From an uncultured Flavobacteriales bacterium (GTDB lineage: Bacteria > Bacteroidota > Bacteroidia > Flavobacteriales_G > Salibacteraceae), in assembly GCA_913020435.1 (NCBI GenBank), contig CAJVZZ010000003.1:101609-165608 (forward strand): DNA of 64,000 bases, in the 5' to 3' direction. The stretch's first letter is position 1. Each line of letters opens with the position of its first letter. This document shows, piece after piece, positions 19,718 through 29,324 of this stretch. Both the position numbers and the translations under genes were made by a program. The notes beneath the pieces were generated by a model. The model saw only the letters and a program-made list of their open reading frames with translations. It did no database searches and had not been told where the DNA came from.

Positions 19718-20878
19718 ATGGAAATCGATATCTATTTTAAAAAGATTGAATTCTTGAATGCTGATTTTTCAGCGAATTCAATAGGGGAGAAGATTCTTAT
19801 AAATAATGGTTCAAATGAATTTCCAGAATTGAAGGGAATTGATATTGCGATCTTTGGAGTAATCGAAGACAGAAATGCTGTGAGTAACACTGGATGCGCG
19901 GATGGTATTGATGAAATTCGGAAAAAACTTTACGCTTTAAAACGAAATTGGAATTGTTCTGTTGCTGATTTTGGAGATGTTTTCCCAGGAGAAGAGGTTT
20001 CTGACACCTACTTTGCTGTTAGCTCGGTGGTTTCACAATGTATTAAAGAAAATGTTTTACCAATTATTATAGGTGGTAGTCAAGACTTAACCTTTGCTAA
20101 TTATCAAGCATATGAGGCGCTTGAGCAGGTAGTAAATATTGTTTCTGTTGATAATGCAGTTGATCTAGGAGAAGTGGATCAGCCAATTAACTCAAAGGCA
20201 TTTTTGAATAAAATTATATTGCATCAGCCTAACTATCTTTTCAGTTATAGCAATTTGGGTTATCAAACTTATTTTGTTTCTGAAGAGGAAAGATCGTTAA
20301 TGGATAAGTTGTTCTTTGATATTCACCGATTGGGAGAAGTGAAAAATGATATTAGGGAAGTTGAACCTATTGTAAGGAACGCTGATATGCTTTCTATTGA
20401 TATTTCTGCTGTACGTAGTGCAGATGCTCCAGGAAATAGAAATACTACACCAAATGGATTTGACGGAGAAGAGATTTGTGCGATTACCAGATATGCTGGT
20501 TTAAGTGATAAGCTCTCTAGTATTGGTATATATGAGTATAATCCTGAAGTTGATAGCCAAGGCCAGACAGCGTTCTTGATAGCTGAAATGATATGGTATA
20601 TTATGGAAGGGTATTACAATAGAAAGGGAGATGGTGTAAGTAAGGACGGTAACGATGTGTTAAAATATACAGTTGCAACTTCAACTGATGCCGATGAAAT
20701 TGTTTTCTATAAAAACTTAAAGTCTGATAGGTGGTGGATGGACGTGCCTTATCCTGAGTCCAAATTATCAAAGTATAGGAGGCATCAGCTTGTTCCGTGC
20801 AGCTATAGTGACTATCAGCAAGCGTGTAATGATGGTATTCCAGAAAAGTGGTGGAGAAATTATAAAAGATTGCGATAG
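19718..20878 (+). CDS. Arginase/formimidoylglutamase-fold protein, probably catalytically inactive
   Basis: A 386-residue ureohydrolase-fold protein. Three metal-site motifs can be aligned but are degenerate: the GGxHD/E motif reads GGSQD (about 119-123), the DAHxD motif reads DNAVD (145-149), and the SIDxD motif reads SIDIS (226-230). Arginases and formimidoylglutamases need those His and Asp residues for their Mn2 cluster, so this looks like a pseudoenzyme. It sits 22 nt after topA and 139 nt before the type IX secretion operon. I recall similar proteins next to gldK in other Bacteroidota, but the role is unknown. The ATG at 19718 is preferred to the TTG at 19712. Confidence 0.8.
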   Translation: MEIDIYFKKIEFLNADFSANSIGEKILINNGSNEFPELKGIDIAIFGVIEDRNAVSNTGCADGIDEIRKKLYALKRNWNCSVADFGDVFPGEEVSDTYFAVSSVVSQCIKENVLPIIIGGSQDLTFANYQAYEALEQVVNIVSVDNAVDLGEVDQPINSKAFLNKIILHQPNYLFSYSNLGYQTYFVSEEERSLMDKLFFDIHRLGEVKNDIREVEPIVRNADMLSIDISAVRSADAPGNRNTTPNGFDGEEICAITRYAGLSDKLSSIGIYEYNPEVDSQGQTAFLIAEMIWYIMEGYYNRKGDGVSKDGNDVLKYTVATSTDADEIVFYKNLKSDRWWMDVPYPESKLSKYRRHQLVPCSYSDYQQACNDGIPEKWWRNYKRLR

Positions 20879-20963
20879 CTCTATTCTGGTTTTCGTGCTT
20901 TAAGTTATTGATTTAAAGTTACTAACAAGGGTAATTGCGAGTTTCGCTTTATGTTAATTAAAT

Positions 20964-20993
20964 TTGGTTGATTTATTTTTTTGAGTATTTTAG
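20964..20993 (+). promoter_or_regulatory. Putative promoter of the sprF-gldKLMN operon
   Basis: TTG at 20964-20966, a 19-nt spacer, then TATTTTAG at 20986-20993, which matches TAnnTTTG at all but one position. It lies 24 nt before the sprF ATG. Confidence 0.5.
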
Positions 20994-21017
20994 CGCCTTA
21001 TTTAGAAGAAAATAGTA

Positions 21018-22016
21018 ATGTTTATGAAGAGAATAATACTTATAGTGTTAACTTTCAGTACCTTGAGCGTGCTTGGGCAGCAAGACCCTCAGTTTACACA
21101 GAACTTTGCTAATAAATTGTATAACAATCCCGGATACGCTGGAATGAACGGTGCTATTTGCGCCACCGTAATAGGAAGGCAGCAGTGGTTAGGTTTTGAT
21201 GGGGCTCCAAGAACAGGACTTATTTCAATACATAGTCCTATTAAATTACCTATCGAAACTAGCCTCATCAATCTTGGTGTTGGGTTTACTGCGGCGAATG
21301 ATATTATTGGTCCATTAAACACAAATTTTTTCAAATTGGCAATTTCAAATCGATTTACATTTAATGCAGGTACACTTAGCATAGGTGTTGGTGTCGGAAC
21401 ACTCGGTGCTGTTATAGATGGGAGTAACTTTTTGACACCTGATGGTGAAGATGCATTAACCGGCGTTATAACAGACCCTAATTTGGCTCCAGGAGTTGGG
21501 GGAAAGGCTTATGGGTTTGATTTTGATATGGGTGCATACTTTAGAAGCGCAAGTAATAACATATTTGCTGGAGTATCGATGATGCATTTAACTCAAAGCG
21601 AACTTCAAGGTGATCTTGTAGGAGATCAGTCTAATGATTATAAAGTTGAATCGCATTTGTATGTAATGGGAGGCTATAGAATAAATAATTTAGTTCCGAA
21701 TTGGGAGTTTGTTCCTTCTGTTTTCTTGAAAACAGAATTTTCTACTACTCAGTTTGATTTTAATGCTAGAGCTATATATAAAGGAATGATTTGGGGTGGA
21801 GTCTCTTATAGAATTCAAGATGCTATTTCGCCAATGGCAGGTTATAAACATGACTTTGGAGCACCAGGTGTAATGAAGATAGGCGCTTCTTATGATTTAA
21901 ATACTTCAAAGCTAAGAAGCTTCAACAGTGGTACTGTTGAGGTGTTCCTGAATTATTGTTTTACAATAACCCCCAAACCCAAAATTACTATTCATAAAAA
22001 TCCACGCTGGTTGTAG
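21018..22016 (+). CDS. sprF: PorP/SprF-family type IX secretion membrane protein
   Basis: Outer-membrane beta-barrel of 332 residues with an N-terminal signal peptide ending near SVLGQQ. The start of the mature part, QDPQFTQNFANKLYNNPGYAGMNG, is the PorP/SprF signature; the body is rich in alternating aromatic/Gly strands. Family members link the secretion machine to PorE-type peptidoglycan anchors and serve particular T9SS cargo. It precedes gldK by about 106 nt, the same order as porP-porK-porL-porM-porN in Porphyromonas gingivalis. Either ATG (21018 or 21024) could be the start. Confidence 0.92.
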   Translation: MFMKRIILIVLTFSTLSVLGQQDPQFTQNFANKLYNNPGYAGMNGAICATVIGRQQWLGFDGAPRTGLISIHSPIKLPIETSLINLGVGFTAANDIIGPLNTNFFKLAISNRFTFNAGTLSIGVGVGTLGAVIDGSNFLTPDGEDALTGVITDPNLAPGVGGKAYGFDFDMGAYFRSASNNIFAGVSMMHLTQSELQGDLVGDQSNDYKVESHLYVMGGYRINNLVPNWEFVPSVFLKTEFSTTQFDFNARAIYKGMIWGGVSYRIQDAISPMAGYKHDFGAPGVMKIGASYDLNTSKLRSFNSGTVEVFLNYCFTITPKPKITIHKNPRWL

Positions 22017-22122
22017 TAAATTAGTTTAATCACAATAAATTGTTTTATTTGCGTTAATTTTGGCGTTTAACCATAGATTCATATTGTATAAAAATACTCA
22101 CATATCAAAAAAAAGAGGTAAC

Positions 22123-23436
22123 ATGAAAAACTTACTGATTGTAGGATTCGTAGCAATGATCCTTTCTAGTTGCATGAACGATGCAGGTGGACAGTTGACC
22201 GGTGTTACAGGGCGTCAGGTTTGGTATCAACCAGATCCATATGGAATGTTATACATACCTCCGGGTAGTTATACCATGGGCCCAAGTGACGCGGATGCAC
22301 CCTATTCATTTACAGCAAAGTCGAAAACAGTTTCTATTTCGCCATTCTACATGGATGAGACAGAGATTACAAATAACGAATATCGTCAATTTGTATATTG
22401 GGTTCGAGATTCGATGGCTTATAAGATTTTAGGAGAAGAGGTCAGTGAGGAGGAGTTTCTTATTGCGGTTAACCAATTCGAAGAAGATATCGATCCTCCA
22501 ATTATTAATTGGGATGCTTATTTAGATTGGAATGACCCTGAGAATAGAGAAGCACTTTCTGTGATGTTCTTGCCTGAATACGAGCGTTTTTACGGAAAAA
22601 AGGCTTTGGACAATAGGAAATTGGTCTATGAGTATTATTGGATTGATTATAAAGATGCAGCAAGAAAAAGCCCAACGATTAATGGTGATCCTCTTAGAGA
22701 CAGAGGAATGAACGATAGATCAGTGTTTATACGTAGAGATGAAATTTCCGTTTACCCGGATACATTGTGTTGGATTCATGATTTTACTTATTCGTACAAT
22801 GAACCATTAACCAATATGTATTTCTGGCACCCAGCTTACGATGAATATCCTTTAGTTGGTGTTACTTGGAAGCAAGCTCGAGCATTCTCAATTTGGAGAA
22901 CTTTAGAACATAATAGGTTTTTGTCTTCAGTTGGAGAGGCTTTTGTTCAGGACTATAGACTTCCTACTGAGTCAGAATGGGAGTACGCTGCAAGGGGTGG
23001 ACTAGATCTTAGTCCTTATCCATGGGGTGGTCCTTATATAAGAAATACTAGAGGTTGCTTTTTGGCGAACTTTAAACCGCTACGAGGCAATTATTATGAT
23101 GATGGTGGTATTCACACAGTTCCTGTAGTTTCGTACGAACCAAATGATTTTGGGTTGTACTGTATGGCAGGTAATGTTGCGGAATGGACAACTACAGCAT
23201 TTGACGAATCAGTTTACGATTTCGCACATGATTTGAATATGGATTATAAATACGAGGCTGAGGATGATGATCCTCCAGTATTGAAAAGAAAGGTTATCAG
23301 AGGGGGCTCTTGGAAGGATGTTGGATATTTCTTGCAAACTAGCTCTAGAACTTACGAATACCAAGATACAGCTAAGTCATATATCGGTTTTAGAAATGTG
23401 ATGAGTTATCTTGGAATGGGTAAAAGTGATATCTAA
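22123..23436 (+). CDS. gldK: Type IX secretion lipoprotein GldK (PorK)
   Basis: Lipoprotein of 437 residues: signal peptide with lipobox ending at Cys17 (MILSSC), then an SUMF1/FGE-like fold seen in YIPPGSYTMGPSDADAPY, SPFYMDETEITNNEYRQFV, RLPTESEWEYAARGG and the C-terminal GLYCMAGNVAEWT / RGGSWKD segments. GldK and GldN form the periplasmic ring under the outer membrane. The frame is open back to a TTG at 22060, but the ATG at 22123, preceded by AAAAGAGG, gives the proper signal peptide. It lies 34 nt before gldL. Confidence 0.95.
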   Translation: MKNLLIVGFVAMILSSCMNDAGGQLTGVTGRQVWYQPDPYGMLYIPPGSYTMGPSDADAPYSFTAKSKTVSISPFYMDETEITNNEYRQFVYWVRDSMAYKILGEEVSEEEFLIAVNQFEEDIDPPIINWDAYLDWNDPENREALSVMFLPEYERFYGKKALDNRKLVYEYYWIDYKDAARKSPTINGDPLRDRGMNDRSVFIRRDEISVYPDTLCWIHDFTYSYNEPLTNMYFWHPAYDEYPLVGVTWKQARAFSIWRTLEHNRFLSSVGEAFVQDYRLPTESEWEYAARGGLDLSPYPWGGPYIRNTRGCFLANFKPLRGNYYDDGGIHTVPVVSYEPNDFGLYCMAGNVAEWTTTAFDESVYDFAHDLNMDYKYEAEDDDPPVLKRKVIRGGSWKDVGYFLQTSSRTYEYQDTAKSYIGFRNVMSYLGMGKSDI

Positions 23437-23470
23437 GATTAAAAAATTAAAAAATTAAAAAAATAAAATT

Positions 23471-24319
23471 ATGTCAGGGAAAAAAGGTGGATTAGCAGCG
23501 TTTCTTTATGGAACAGAAAAAGGAAAGACAATTGTAAACATGGCCATGAGTTTGGGTGCGGCAATTGTAATTCTAGGTGCATTGTTTAAAATCCAGCATT
23601 ACCCAGGTGCTAGTTTGATGCTGATAATAGGTCTTTGTACTGAATCTGCATTATTTGCCTTAGGTGCCATTGAACCACAACATTTGAAGGATGATTGGTC
23701 TAAAGTTTATCCTGAATTGAAACACGCAGCTGAAGAGGATGATTTTGAATCTGAGGGTTTGTCAGAACTAAATGAAGGTGGTGATGACTTGACCGTTACT
23801 CAAAAGCTAGATGATATGCTTGAAGAAGCGAAAATTGGCCCAGAATTATTGGAAAGTTTAGGTAGTGGTTTAAGGGGTTTAAGTGATCAAGCTAGTAAAC
23901 TTTCAGATATCACAGACGCAACGGTAGCAACTGATGAGTATGTGCAAAGTGTTAGAGGGGCTGCAAGTTCTGTGACAACTTTATCTGAAACTTATACAAT
24001 GGCTGCAGACGCATTATCAGGTCTAGCAGGAGATAACAGAGAAGGCGCAGATTTTGGTGATCAATTGTCAAAAATGTCGTCTAATCTTACCGAATTGAAT
24101 TCTGCTTATGAATTACAATTGAAAAGTGCTCAAGAAACATTAGAAAATTCGAAAGGATACTTTAATGGAGTTGATGAGTTAATGGATAGCTTGAATAATT
24201 CAGTTGATGATGCTAAAATATATTCAGAAAAAATGACTGAGCTTTCAAGGAATATTACTTCATTGAATACTGTTTATGGAAACATGCTAACAGCAATGAA
24301 TCCTAATGCTAACTCTTAA
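23471..24319 (+). CDS. gldL: Type IX secretion motor protein GldL (PorL)
   Basis: Inner-membrane protein of 282 residues with two N-terminal transmembrane helices (about 21-39 and 48-66). Helix two contains the conserved Glu in LCTESALFALGA, which in the family takes part in proton-driven rotation. The C-terminal 200 residues are a cytoplasmic, Ser/Leu/Asp-rich helical domain. GldL and GldM form the motor that powers secretion and gliding. It sits between gldK and gldM in the expected order. Confidence 0.96.
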   Translation: MSGKKGGLAAFLYGTEKGKTIVNMAMSLGAAIVILGALFKIQHYPGASLMLIIGLCTESALFALGAIEPQHLKDDWSKVYPELKHAAEEDDFESEGLSELNEGGDDLTVTQKLDDMLEEAKIGPELLESLGSGLRGLSDQASKLSDITDATVATDEYVQSVRGAASSVTTLSETYTMAADALSGLAGDNREGADFGDQLSKMSSNLTELNSAYELQLKSAQETLENSKGYFNGVDELMDSLNNSVDDAKIYSEKMTELSRNITSLNTVYGNMLTAMNPNANS

Positions 24320-24382
24320 AGAGATAGTCTAGGAAGAGGTAAATTAAATTATTATATACATTTAATAGAGGGAGAATAGAAT

Positions 24383-26035
24383 ATGTCGTTAGGTGATATG
24401 GAACCAAGGCAGAAGATGATCAATTTGATGTACTTGGTGCTGCTTTGTATGCTTGCCATGAATGTGTCGAAAGAGATTCTGCAATCATTTTTGATAATTA
24501 ATGAAGGTTTAGAAAGAACAACTGAAAATTTCGAGAGTAAGATAAATCAGACTTATGATGTTTTTGGTCGAAAGATGGCAGATGATCCTGATAAAGTTGG
24601 TATATTTTACGATCATGCTAAGGAGTTAAAAGAAAACGCAGATGAAATCGTTGAGCTGATTGAATTAATTAAAAGGAAATTAGTACAAACAGGTGATGGT
24701 TTGCCTGACGATGCGCCAGATTCTTTATTTCACGTTGGCCATTGCCATAGTAAGGATAACCAAGATGCTGGAGCTCAGATTATGATTGGTCCTGATTTGA
24801 ATAATCCATATGGTCCTGAAGTCGAATTTAGTGCACTTAACTTAAAAGGGAAAATCGCAGTTTTTAATGAACATTTGGAAAGTTTCATTTTGGAAAAGGA
24901 ACTTGTTGCTGAAATGCAAATTCCTTTGGGTGAAATAAGTGAACACGGTATGATGGTTCCATGGGAAATTGGGAATTTTAACCATTTACCGTTGGTTGCT
25001 ACGGTTACTAATTTAACACGTTTTCAAGCTGCAGTTAGAAATTCTGAAGCAGACGCGCTGAAAGAACTAATGTCTGAAATAGGTGCAGATGATTTTTCAT
25101 TCGACACTTTAGCAGTTAAAGTAATCCCTCACAATGGAACTTACATTACACAAGGAGATTCTTTTAAGGCAGATGTTATTGTCGCGGCTTACAGTACTAC
25201 AAAAAACCCAAGACTCCTTATCGGAGTAGTTGATACTACAGGATCTCAGCCAGAGGTAAAAGATGGGGATACTTCAAATGTTAGATTTGAAAATAGAGGA
25301 ATACCTACTTACGGAGTTAAAACAAATGCTTTAGGGGAGCAAACTTGGGGCGGTGTAATTCAAATTTTGAAGCCTAACGGAAAATGGGCTCCTTACAAAT
25401 TCGAGCATAAGTACATGGTGGCAAAGCCTAGTTTGGTGGTTTCTCCAACTAAAATGAATGTATTCTACAAAGGTTTGGAAAATCCAGTAGATATTTCGGT
25501 TTCCGGTGTGGCCTCTCAGAATTTAACTATGACTATCTCTGGTGGTGGTTGTCGTGTTGTTCCTGTCAAAAAAGAGATGGGACAGTATGAGGTTGTTCCT
25601 AACCCTAGGTCAAAGGATAGAACGGTAAATATTACGGTTACTTCAAACGTTAATGGTGTAAAGAATTCTTATCCAGCAATAGAGTATCGTTTAAAGACGG
25701 TTCCTAAGCCAATTCCTTATTTTAACAATGAAACTGGTTCAGTTGATATGAGGAAAAGTAAGTTACTTACTGGTAGGTTTATAACAGCCAAGCTCGATGA
25801 TTTCCTGTTTGAACTAAGATACAGAGTAAAAAGTTTTGAGATGTTTGTGAGCGTTGGTGGGAAGTCTGCTGTATATGTGGCTAAAGGTAATAAACTCACA
25901 GGAGAGATGAAGAGTGTTTTGAGAACAATGAAGCCAGGTCAAACTGCAATATTCCAGAAAGTTGTTGCGCAAATGGATAAGGCTGGATCAACAGCTCGTC
26001 CTTTAGATGGTAATATTATTATTCACGTAAAATAA
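24383..26035 (+). CDS. gldM: Type IX secretion motor protein GldM (PorM)
   Basis: A 550-residue protein with one N-terminal transmembrane helix (KMINLMYLVLLCMLAMNVSKEIL, about 10-32) followed by a long periplasmic part made of a helical region and several beta domains. It spans the periplasm from the GldL motor to the GldKN ring. The start MSLGDMEPRQKMINLMYLVLL is diagnostic. It is 63 nt downstream of gldL and 5 nt upstream of gldN. Confidence 0.97.
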   Translation: MSLGDMEPRQKMINLMYLVLLCMLAMNVSKEILQSFLIINEGLERTTENFESKINQTYDVFGRKMADDPDKVGIFYDHAKELKENADEIVELIELIKRKLVQTGDGLPDDAPDSLFHVGHCHSKDNQDAGAQIMIGPDLNNPYGPEVEFSALNLKGKIAVFNEHLESFILEKELVAEMQIPLGEISEHGMMVPWEIGNFNHLPLVATVTNLTRFQAAVRNSEADALKELMSEIGADDFSFDTLAVKVIPHNGTYITQGDSFKADVIVAAYSTTKNPRLLIGVVDTTGSQPEVKDGDTSNVRFENRGIPTYGVKTNALGEQTWGGVIQILKPNGKWAPYKFEHKYMVAKPSLVVSPTKMNVFYKGLENPVDISVSGVASQNLTMTISGGGCRVVPVKKEMGQYEVVPNPRSKDRTVNITVTSNVNGVKNSYPAIEYRLKTVPKPIPYFNNETGSVDMRKSKLLTGRFITAKLDDFLFELRYRVKSFEMFVSVGGKSAVYVAKGNKLTGEMKSVLRTMKPGQTAIFQKVVAQMDKAGSTARPLDGNIIIHVK

Positions 26036-26040
26036 GAGTC

Positions 26041-26895
26041 ATGAATAATCTGCTTAAAATTAGTTTAGTAATAGTGTGTGTCTCTCTGGGATTTATTGGA
26101 AGCGCTCAACAAAGTATGGTGTTAGATGGGATTGTTGTCAATGAGAATACACCGTCTAGGAAAATTATACCTTACACTAACCTTCGACAAGCGGATGTTA
26201 TGTGGCAAAAGCGAGTTTGGAGAAGGATTGATTTAAGAAAAAAACAAAATCAGGTATTCTATTTTCCTGAAGAACCATCGCAAGGACGTAAGAACTTATT
26301 TGATTATATCAAAGAGGGGTTAATTGATGATGGTACATTAACGGCATACGATCCAGGACCTCCCACTGATCCGGATGATGAGTTTACACGAGCTTATACA
26401 GCTGAAGAAGTTCTTAAAAGAATGATAACTGCTACCGAAGTTGAAGAGTTTGATGAATTTGGTGATGTTACCGGTGTTTTAACCGTATTTGATACTTTAA
26501 GATCTGCTAAAATAAAGTTTTACGAAGTAAAGGAAGAATGGTTTTTCGAAAGACAACGATCGGTCATGGATGTCAGAATTATTGGAATAAAGCCAATGGC
26601 AGAAGTTGAAGGTCCTGATGGTAATCCAACTCTTCAAGATTTATTTTGGATTTATTTTCCAGAGGCTCGTTATGTTTTTGCTAATAGTGAAGTATTCAAC
26701 AGAAAGAATGATGCGGAAAGAAGAACCTATGAGGATGTCTTTTGGAAACGCCAATTTGAATCTACTGTAATAAAAGTATCTAATGTTTATGATAGGCAAA
26801 TTAGAGATTATAAAACCGGTTTAGATGCATTGTTAGAAGCAGAAAAAATTGAGATGGAAATCTTCAATTATGAACACGATTTATGGCATTTCTAA
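26041..26895 (+). CDS. gldN: Type IX secretion protein GldN (PorN)
   Basis: A 284-residue periplasmic protein with a cleavable signal peptide (residues 1-22, ending GSAQQ). The family features RQADVMWQKRVWRRIDLRKK, NPTLQDLFWIYFPEAR and the C-terminal YEDVFWKRQFES are all present. It binds GldK in the periplasmic ring. It is the last gene of the core operon, 5 nt after gldM, and is followed by a strong hairpin terminator. Confidence 0.96.
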   Translation: MNNLLKISLVIVCVSLGFIGSAQQSMVLDGIVVNENTPSRKIIPYTNLRQADVMWQKRVWRRIDLRKKQNQVFYFPEEPSQGRKNLFDYIKEGLIDDGTLTAYDPGPPTDPDDEFTRAYTAEEVLKRMITATEVEEFDEFGDVTGVLTVFDTLRSAKIKFYEVKEEWFFERQRSVMDVRIIGIKPMAEVEGPDGNPTLQDLFWIYFPEARYVFANSEVFNRKNDAERRTYEDVFWKRQFESTVIKVSNVYDRQIRDYKTGLDALLEAEKIEMEIFNYEHDLWHF

Positions 26896-26913
26896 CGTAA
26901 TCAGAAATATGAA

Positions 26914-26947
26914 TAAAAAAAAGGGAAGCATTTGCTTCCCTTTTTTT
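26914..26947. terminator. Bidirectional terminator between gldN and rfbB
   Basis: GGGAAGC-ATTT-GCTTCCC type stem (26923-26940) flanked by an A-run (26914-26922) and a T-run (26941-26947). It serves both the plus-strand gldN and the converging rfbB. Confidence 0.92.
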
Positions 26948-26968
26948 GTGACTAAATGTATATAAAGC

Positions 26969-28024
26969 TTATTGGTACATTTTCTGATAGTAGTCTTGGT
27001 AAGATCCAGAAACAACCCCGTTTAGCCATGATTCATTGTTTAGGTACCATTTCACCGTAGATTGTATACCCGTTTCAAATGTTTCGTCGGGAGTCCAGTT
27101 TAATTCGGTTGTTATTTTGTTTGCGTCAATAGCATATCTCATGTCATGACCTTTACGGTCCTCGACATAAGTAATTAGTTTTTCTGAACTACCAGTTTCT
27201 CTGTTTAATTCATGATCCATAACACGGCACAATTCTTTTACTAGTGAAATGTTCGTCCATTCATTTAATCCACCAATATTATAGGTGGAATTAAGAATAC
27301 CTTCATGGAAAATACAATCAATCGCTTCTGCATGATCAACAACGTAAAGCCAATCTCTAATATTCAGGCCTTTTCCGTATATAGGTAGCGGCTTGTTATT
27401 TTTAATATTGTTAATACATAGCGGAATCAATTTTTCTGGAAATTGATTAGGACCATAGTTATTGGAGCAGTTGGATATTTTAATTGGAAGTTTGTAAGTG
27501 TTTGCAAAAGCTCTTACGAAATGGTCAGAGGCTGCTTTAGATGCGCTATAAGGACTTTTAGGGTCATAGGAAGTCTCTTCTGTAAAAAGCCCCGTATCTC
27601 CTAAACTTCCATATACTTCGTCTGTAGAGACATGATAGAAAATATTGTCATTAAATGGTGCTTTCCAATTTTTAATGCAAGAGTTCAGCAGGTTTACTGT
27701 TCCAATAACGTTGGTCTCAACGAAAATATTAGGATTTTCAATAGACCGATCAACATGCGATTCAGCAGCTAAATGAATAATATGATCAATGTGGTACTCT
27801 TTGAATACACTTTCAATATCATCAACAGTACAAATATCCCCTTTAACAAAGACATAATTAGAGGCATCTTGTATATCTCTTAAATTTTCAAGGTTTCCTG
27901 CATACGTTAGAACATCAAAGTTTATAATTCTATAATCCGGATACTTATTTACCATCAGTCTCACTAGATGCGAACCAATGAAACCTGCACCTCCTGTTAT
28001 TAGAATATTTTTCGTAAAATTCAT
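26969..28024 (-). CDS. rfbB: dTDP-glucose 4,6-dehydratase
   Basis: Extended SDR enzyme of 351 residues that converts dTDP-glucose to dTDP-4-keto-6-deoxyglucose, the entry to rhamnose and other deoxysugars. Visible are the NAD loop TGGAGFIGSHLVR, the HLAAESHVDRSI segment typical of RmlB, STDEVYGSLG, and the catalytic Tyr/Lys in YSASKAASDHFVRA. It ends the six-gene minus-strand nucleotide-sugar cluster, 3 nt after the UDP-sugar dehydrogenase. The partners rfbA, rfbC and rfbD are not in the window. Confidence 0.93.
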   Translation of the reverse strand: MNFTKNILITGGAGFIGSHLVRLMVNKYPDYRIINFDVLTYAGNLENLRDIQDASNYVFVKGDICTVDDIESVFKEYHIDHIIHLAAESHVDRSIENPNIFVETNVIGTVNLLNSCIKNWKAPFNDNIFYHVSTDEVYGSLGDTGLFTEETSYDPKSPYSASKAASDHFVRAFANTYKLPIKISNCSNNYGPNQFPEKLIPLCINNIKNNKPLPIYGKGLNIRDWLYVVDHAEAIDCIFHEGILNSTYNIGGLNEWTNISLVKELCRVMDHELNRETGSSEKLITYVEDRKGHDMRYAIDANKITTELNWTPDETFETGIQSTVKWYLNNESWLNGVVSGSYQDYYQKMYQ

Positions 28025-28027
28025 GAT

Positions 28028-29323
28028 TTATAAAGACCAATAATCTAGATCCTTGAACTTTCCTTGAAATACTCCTTTTACGTCAACAAAAAGCCCATCT
28101 TCAGACATTATTCCTTTGAAATAATTTTCATCTAATGCAATATACTCATCATGGTTAACTGCTAATATGACGGCATCATATTTACCAGTAATTCCATTTT
28201 CGGCTAATCCGAAGTGATATTCTTTAAATAGTTCTTTTGAGTCTGCGTGAGGATCAACTACATCCACATTTACACGGAAAGACTGAAGTTCTTTTACAAC
28301 ATCACAAATCTTTGAATTCCTAATATCACTTACATTTTCTTTGAATGTGGCACCCATAAGTAAAATACGCGCTCCGCTAATATTTTTTCCTTTAGCGAGT
28401 ATCTGTTTTACTGTTTGCTTAGCCACATAAAACCCCATACTATCATTTACATATCGTCCAGAGTTAATTACTCTTGCGTGATATCCAACTCCCTCTGCCT
28501 TAAACGTTAGATAATATGGATCAACACCAATGCAATGACCACCAACTAAACCAGGTTTAAATGGAAGGAAATTCCATTTAGTTCCAGCCGCTTCTAATAC
28601 TTCGAATGTATTAATGCCTATCCTGTTAAATATGATTGACAATTCATTCATTAAAGCAATGTTCAAATCTCGCTGTGTGTTTTCGATGATTTTAGCGGCT
28701 TCTGCAACTTTAATCGATGATGCTCTATGCACACCTGGTTCAATTATTAGTTCATAAATCTTAGAAATCACGTCTAAAGATTCATCATCACAACCGGAAA
28801 CTACTTTTAATATTTTTGTTATCGTATGCTCCTTATCCCCTGGATTAATCCGCTCTGGGCTATATCCAACTTTAAAGTCTTCTATAAATTTTAATCCAGA
28901 ATGTTCTTCCAAAACAGGAATGCAATCATCTTCCGTACATCCAGGATATACTGTTGATTCAAAAACAACATAATCTCCCTTTTTTAGCACTTTTCCAACG
29001 GTAGTTGATGCCCCTAACAATGGGCGTAAATTAGGCTGATTATATTCATCAATCGGAGTAGGCACAGCTACTATGAAAAAGTTAACATCTGACAAATCTT
29101 CCAATTTGTGAGTAAACATAATATCACATCCTTCGAAGTCTTTAGACTCTAATTCTTCACTTGGATCAACGTTGTTTTTCATCATTTCTACCCTTTCAGC
29201 ATTAATGTCAAAACCAACAACTTTAACTTTTCTAGCAAATTCTAACGCAATTGGAAGACCAACATATCCAAGTCCAATAATGCCTATTTTACTTTCTTTA
29301 TTCAATATTTTTTCTAAAACCAT
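28028..29323 (-). CDS. Nucleotide sugar dehydrogenase (TviB/WbpO type, probable UDP-HexNAc 6-dehydrogenase)
   Basis: A 431-residue UDP-sugar 6-dehydrogenase. It has the NAD loop IGIIGLGYVGLPIA, FDIN after the second strand, ESTVYPGCTEDDCIPVLE, GYSPERINPGD, and the catalytic cysteine in GLVGGHCIGVDPYYLT. These features put it with the WbpO/TviB/WbpA branch that oxidises UDP-N-acetylhexosamines to uronic acids, distinct from the Ugd-type enzyme in the same cluster. It lies between a WbpD-like acetyltransferase and rfbB with 1-3 nt gaps. Confidence 0.88.
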   Translation of the reverse strand: MVLEKILNKESKIGIIGLGYVGLPIALEFARKVKVVGFDINAERVEMMKNNVDPSEELESKDFEGCDIMFTHKLEDLSDVNFFIVAVPTPIDEYNQPNLRPLLGASTTVGKVLKKGDYVVFESTVYPGCTEDDCIPVLEEHSGLKFIEDFKVGYSPERINPGDKEHTITKILKVVSGCDDESLDVISKIYELIIEPGVHRASSIKVAEAAKIIENTQRDLNIALMNELSIIFNRIGINTFEVLEAAGTKWNFLPFKPGLVGGHCIGVDPYYLTFKAEGVGYHARVINSGRYVNDSMGFYVAKQTVKQILAKGKNISGARILLMGATFKENVSDIRNSKICDVVKELQSFRVNVDVVDPHADSKELFKEYHFGLAENGITGKYDAVILAVNHDEYIALDENYFKGIMSEDGLFVDVKGVFQGKFKDLDYWSL

Positions 29324-29324
29324 T

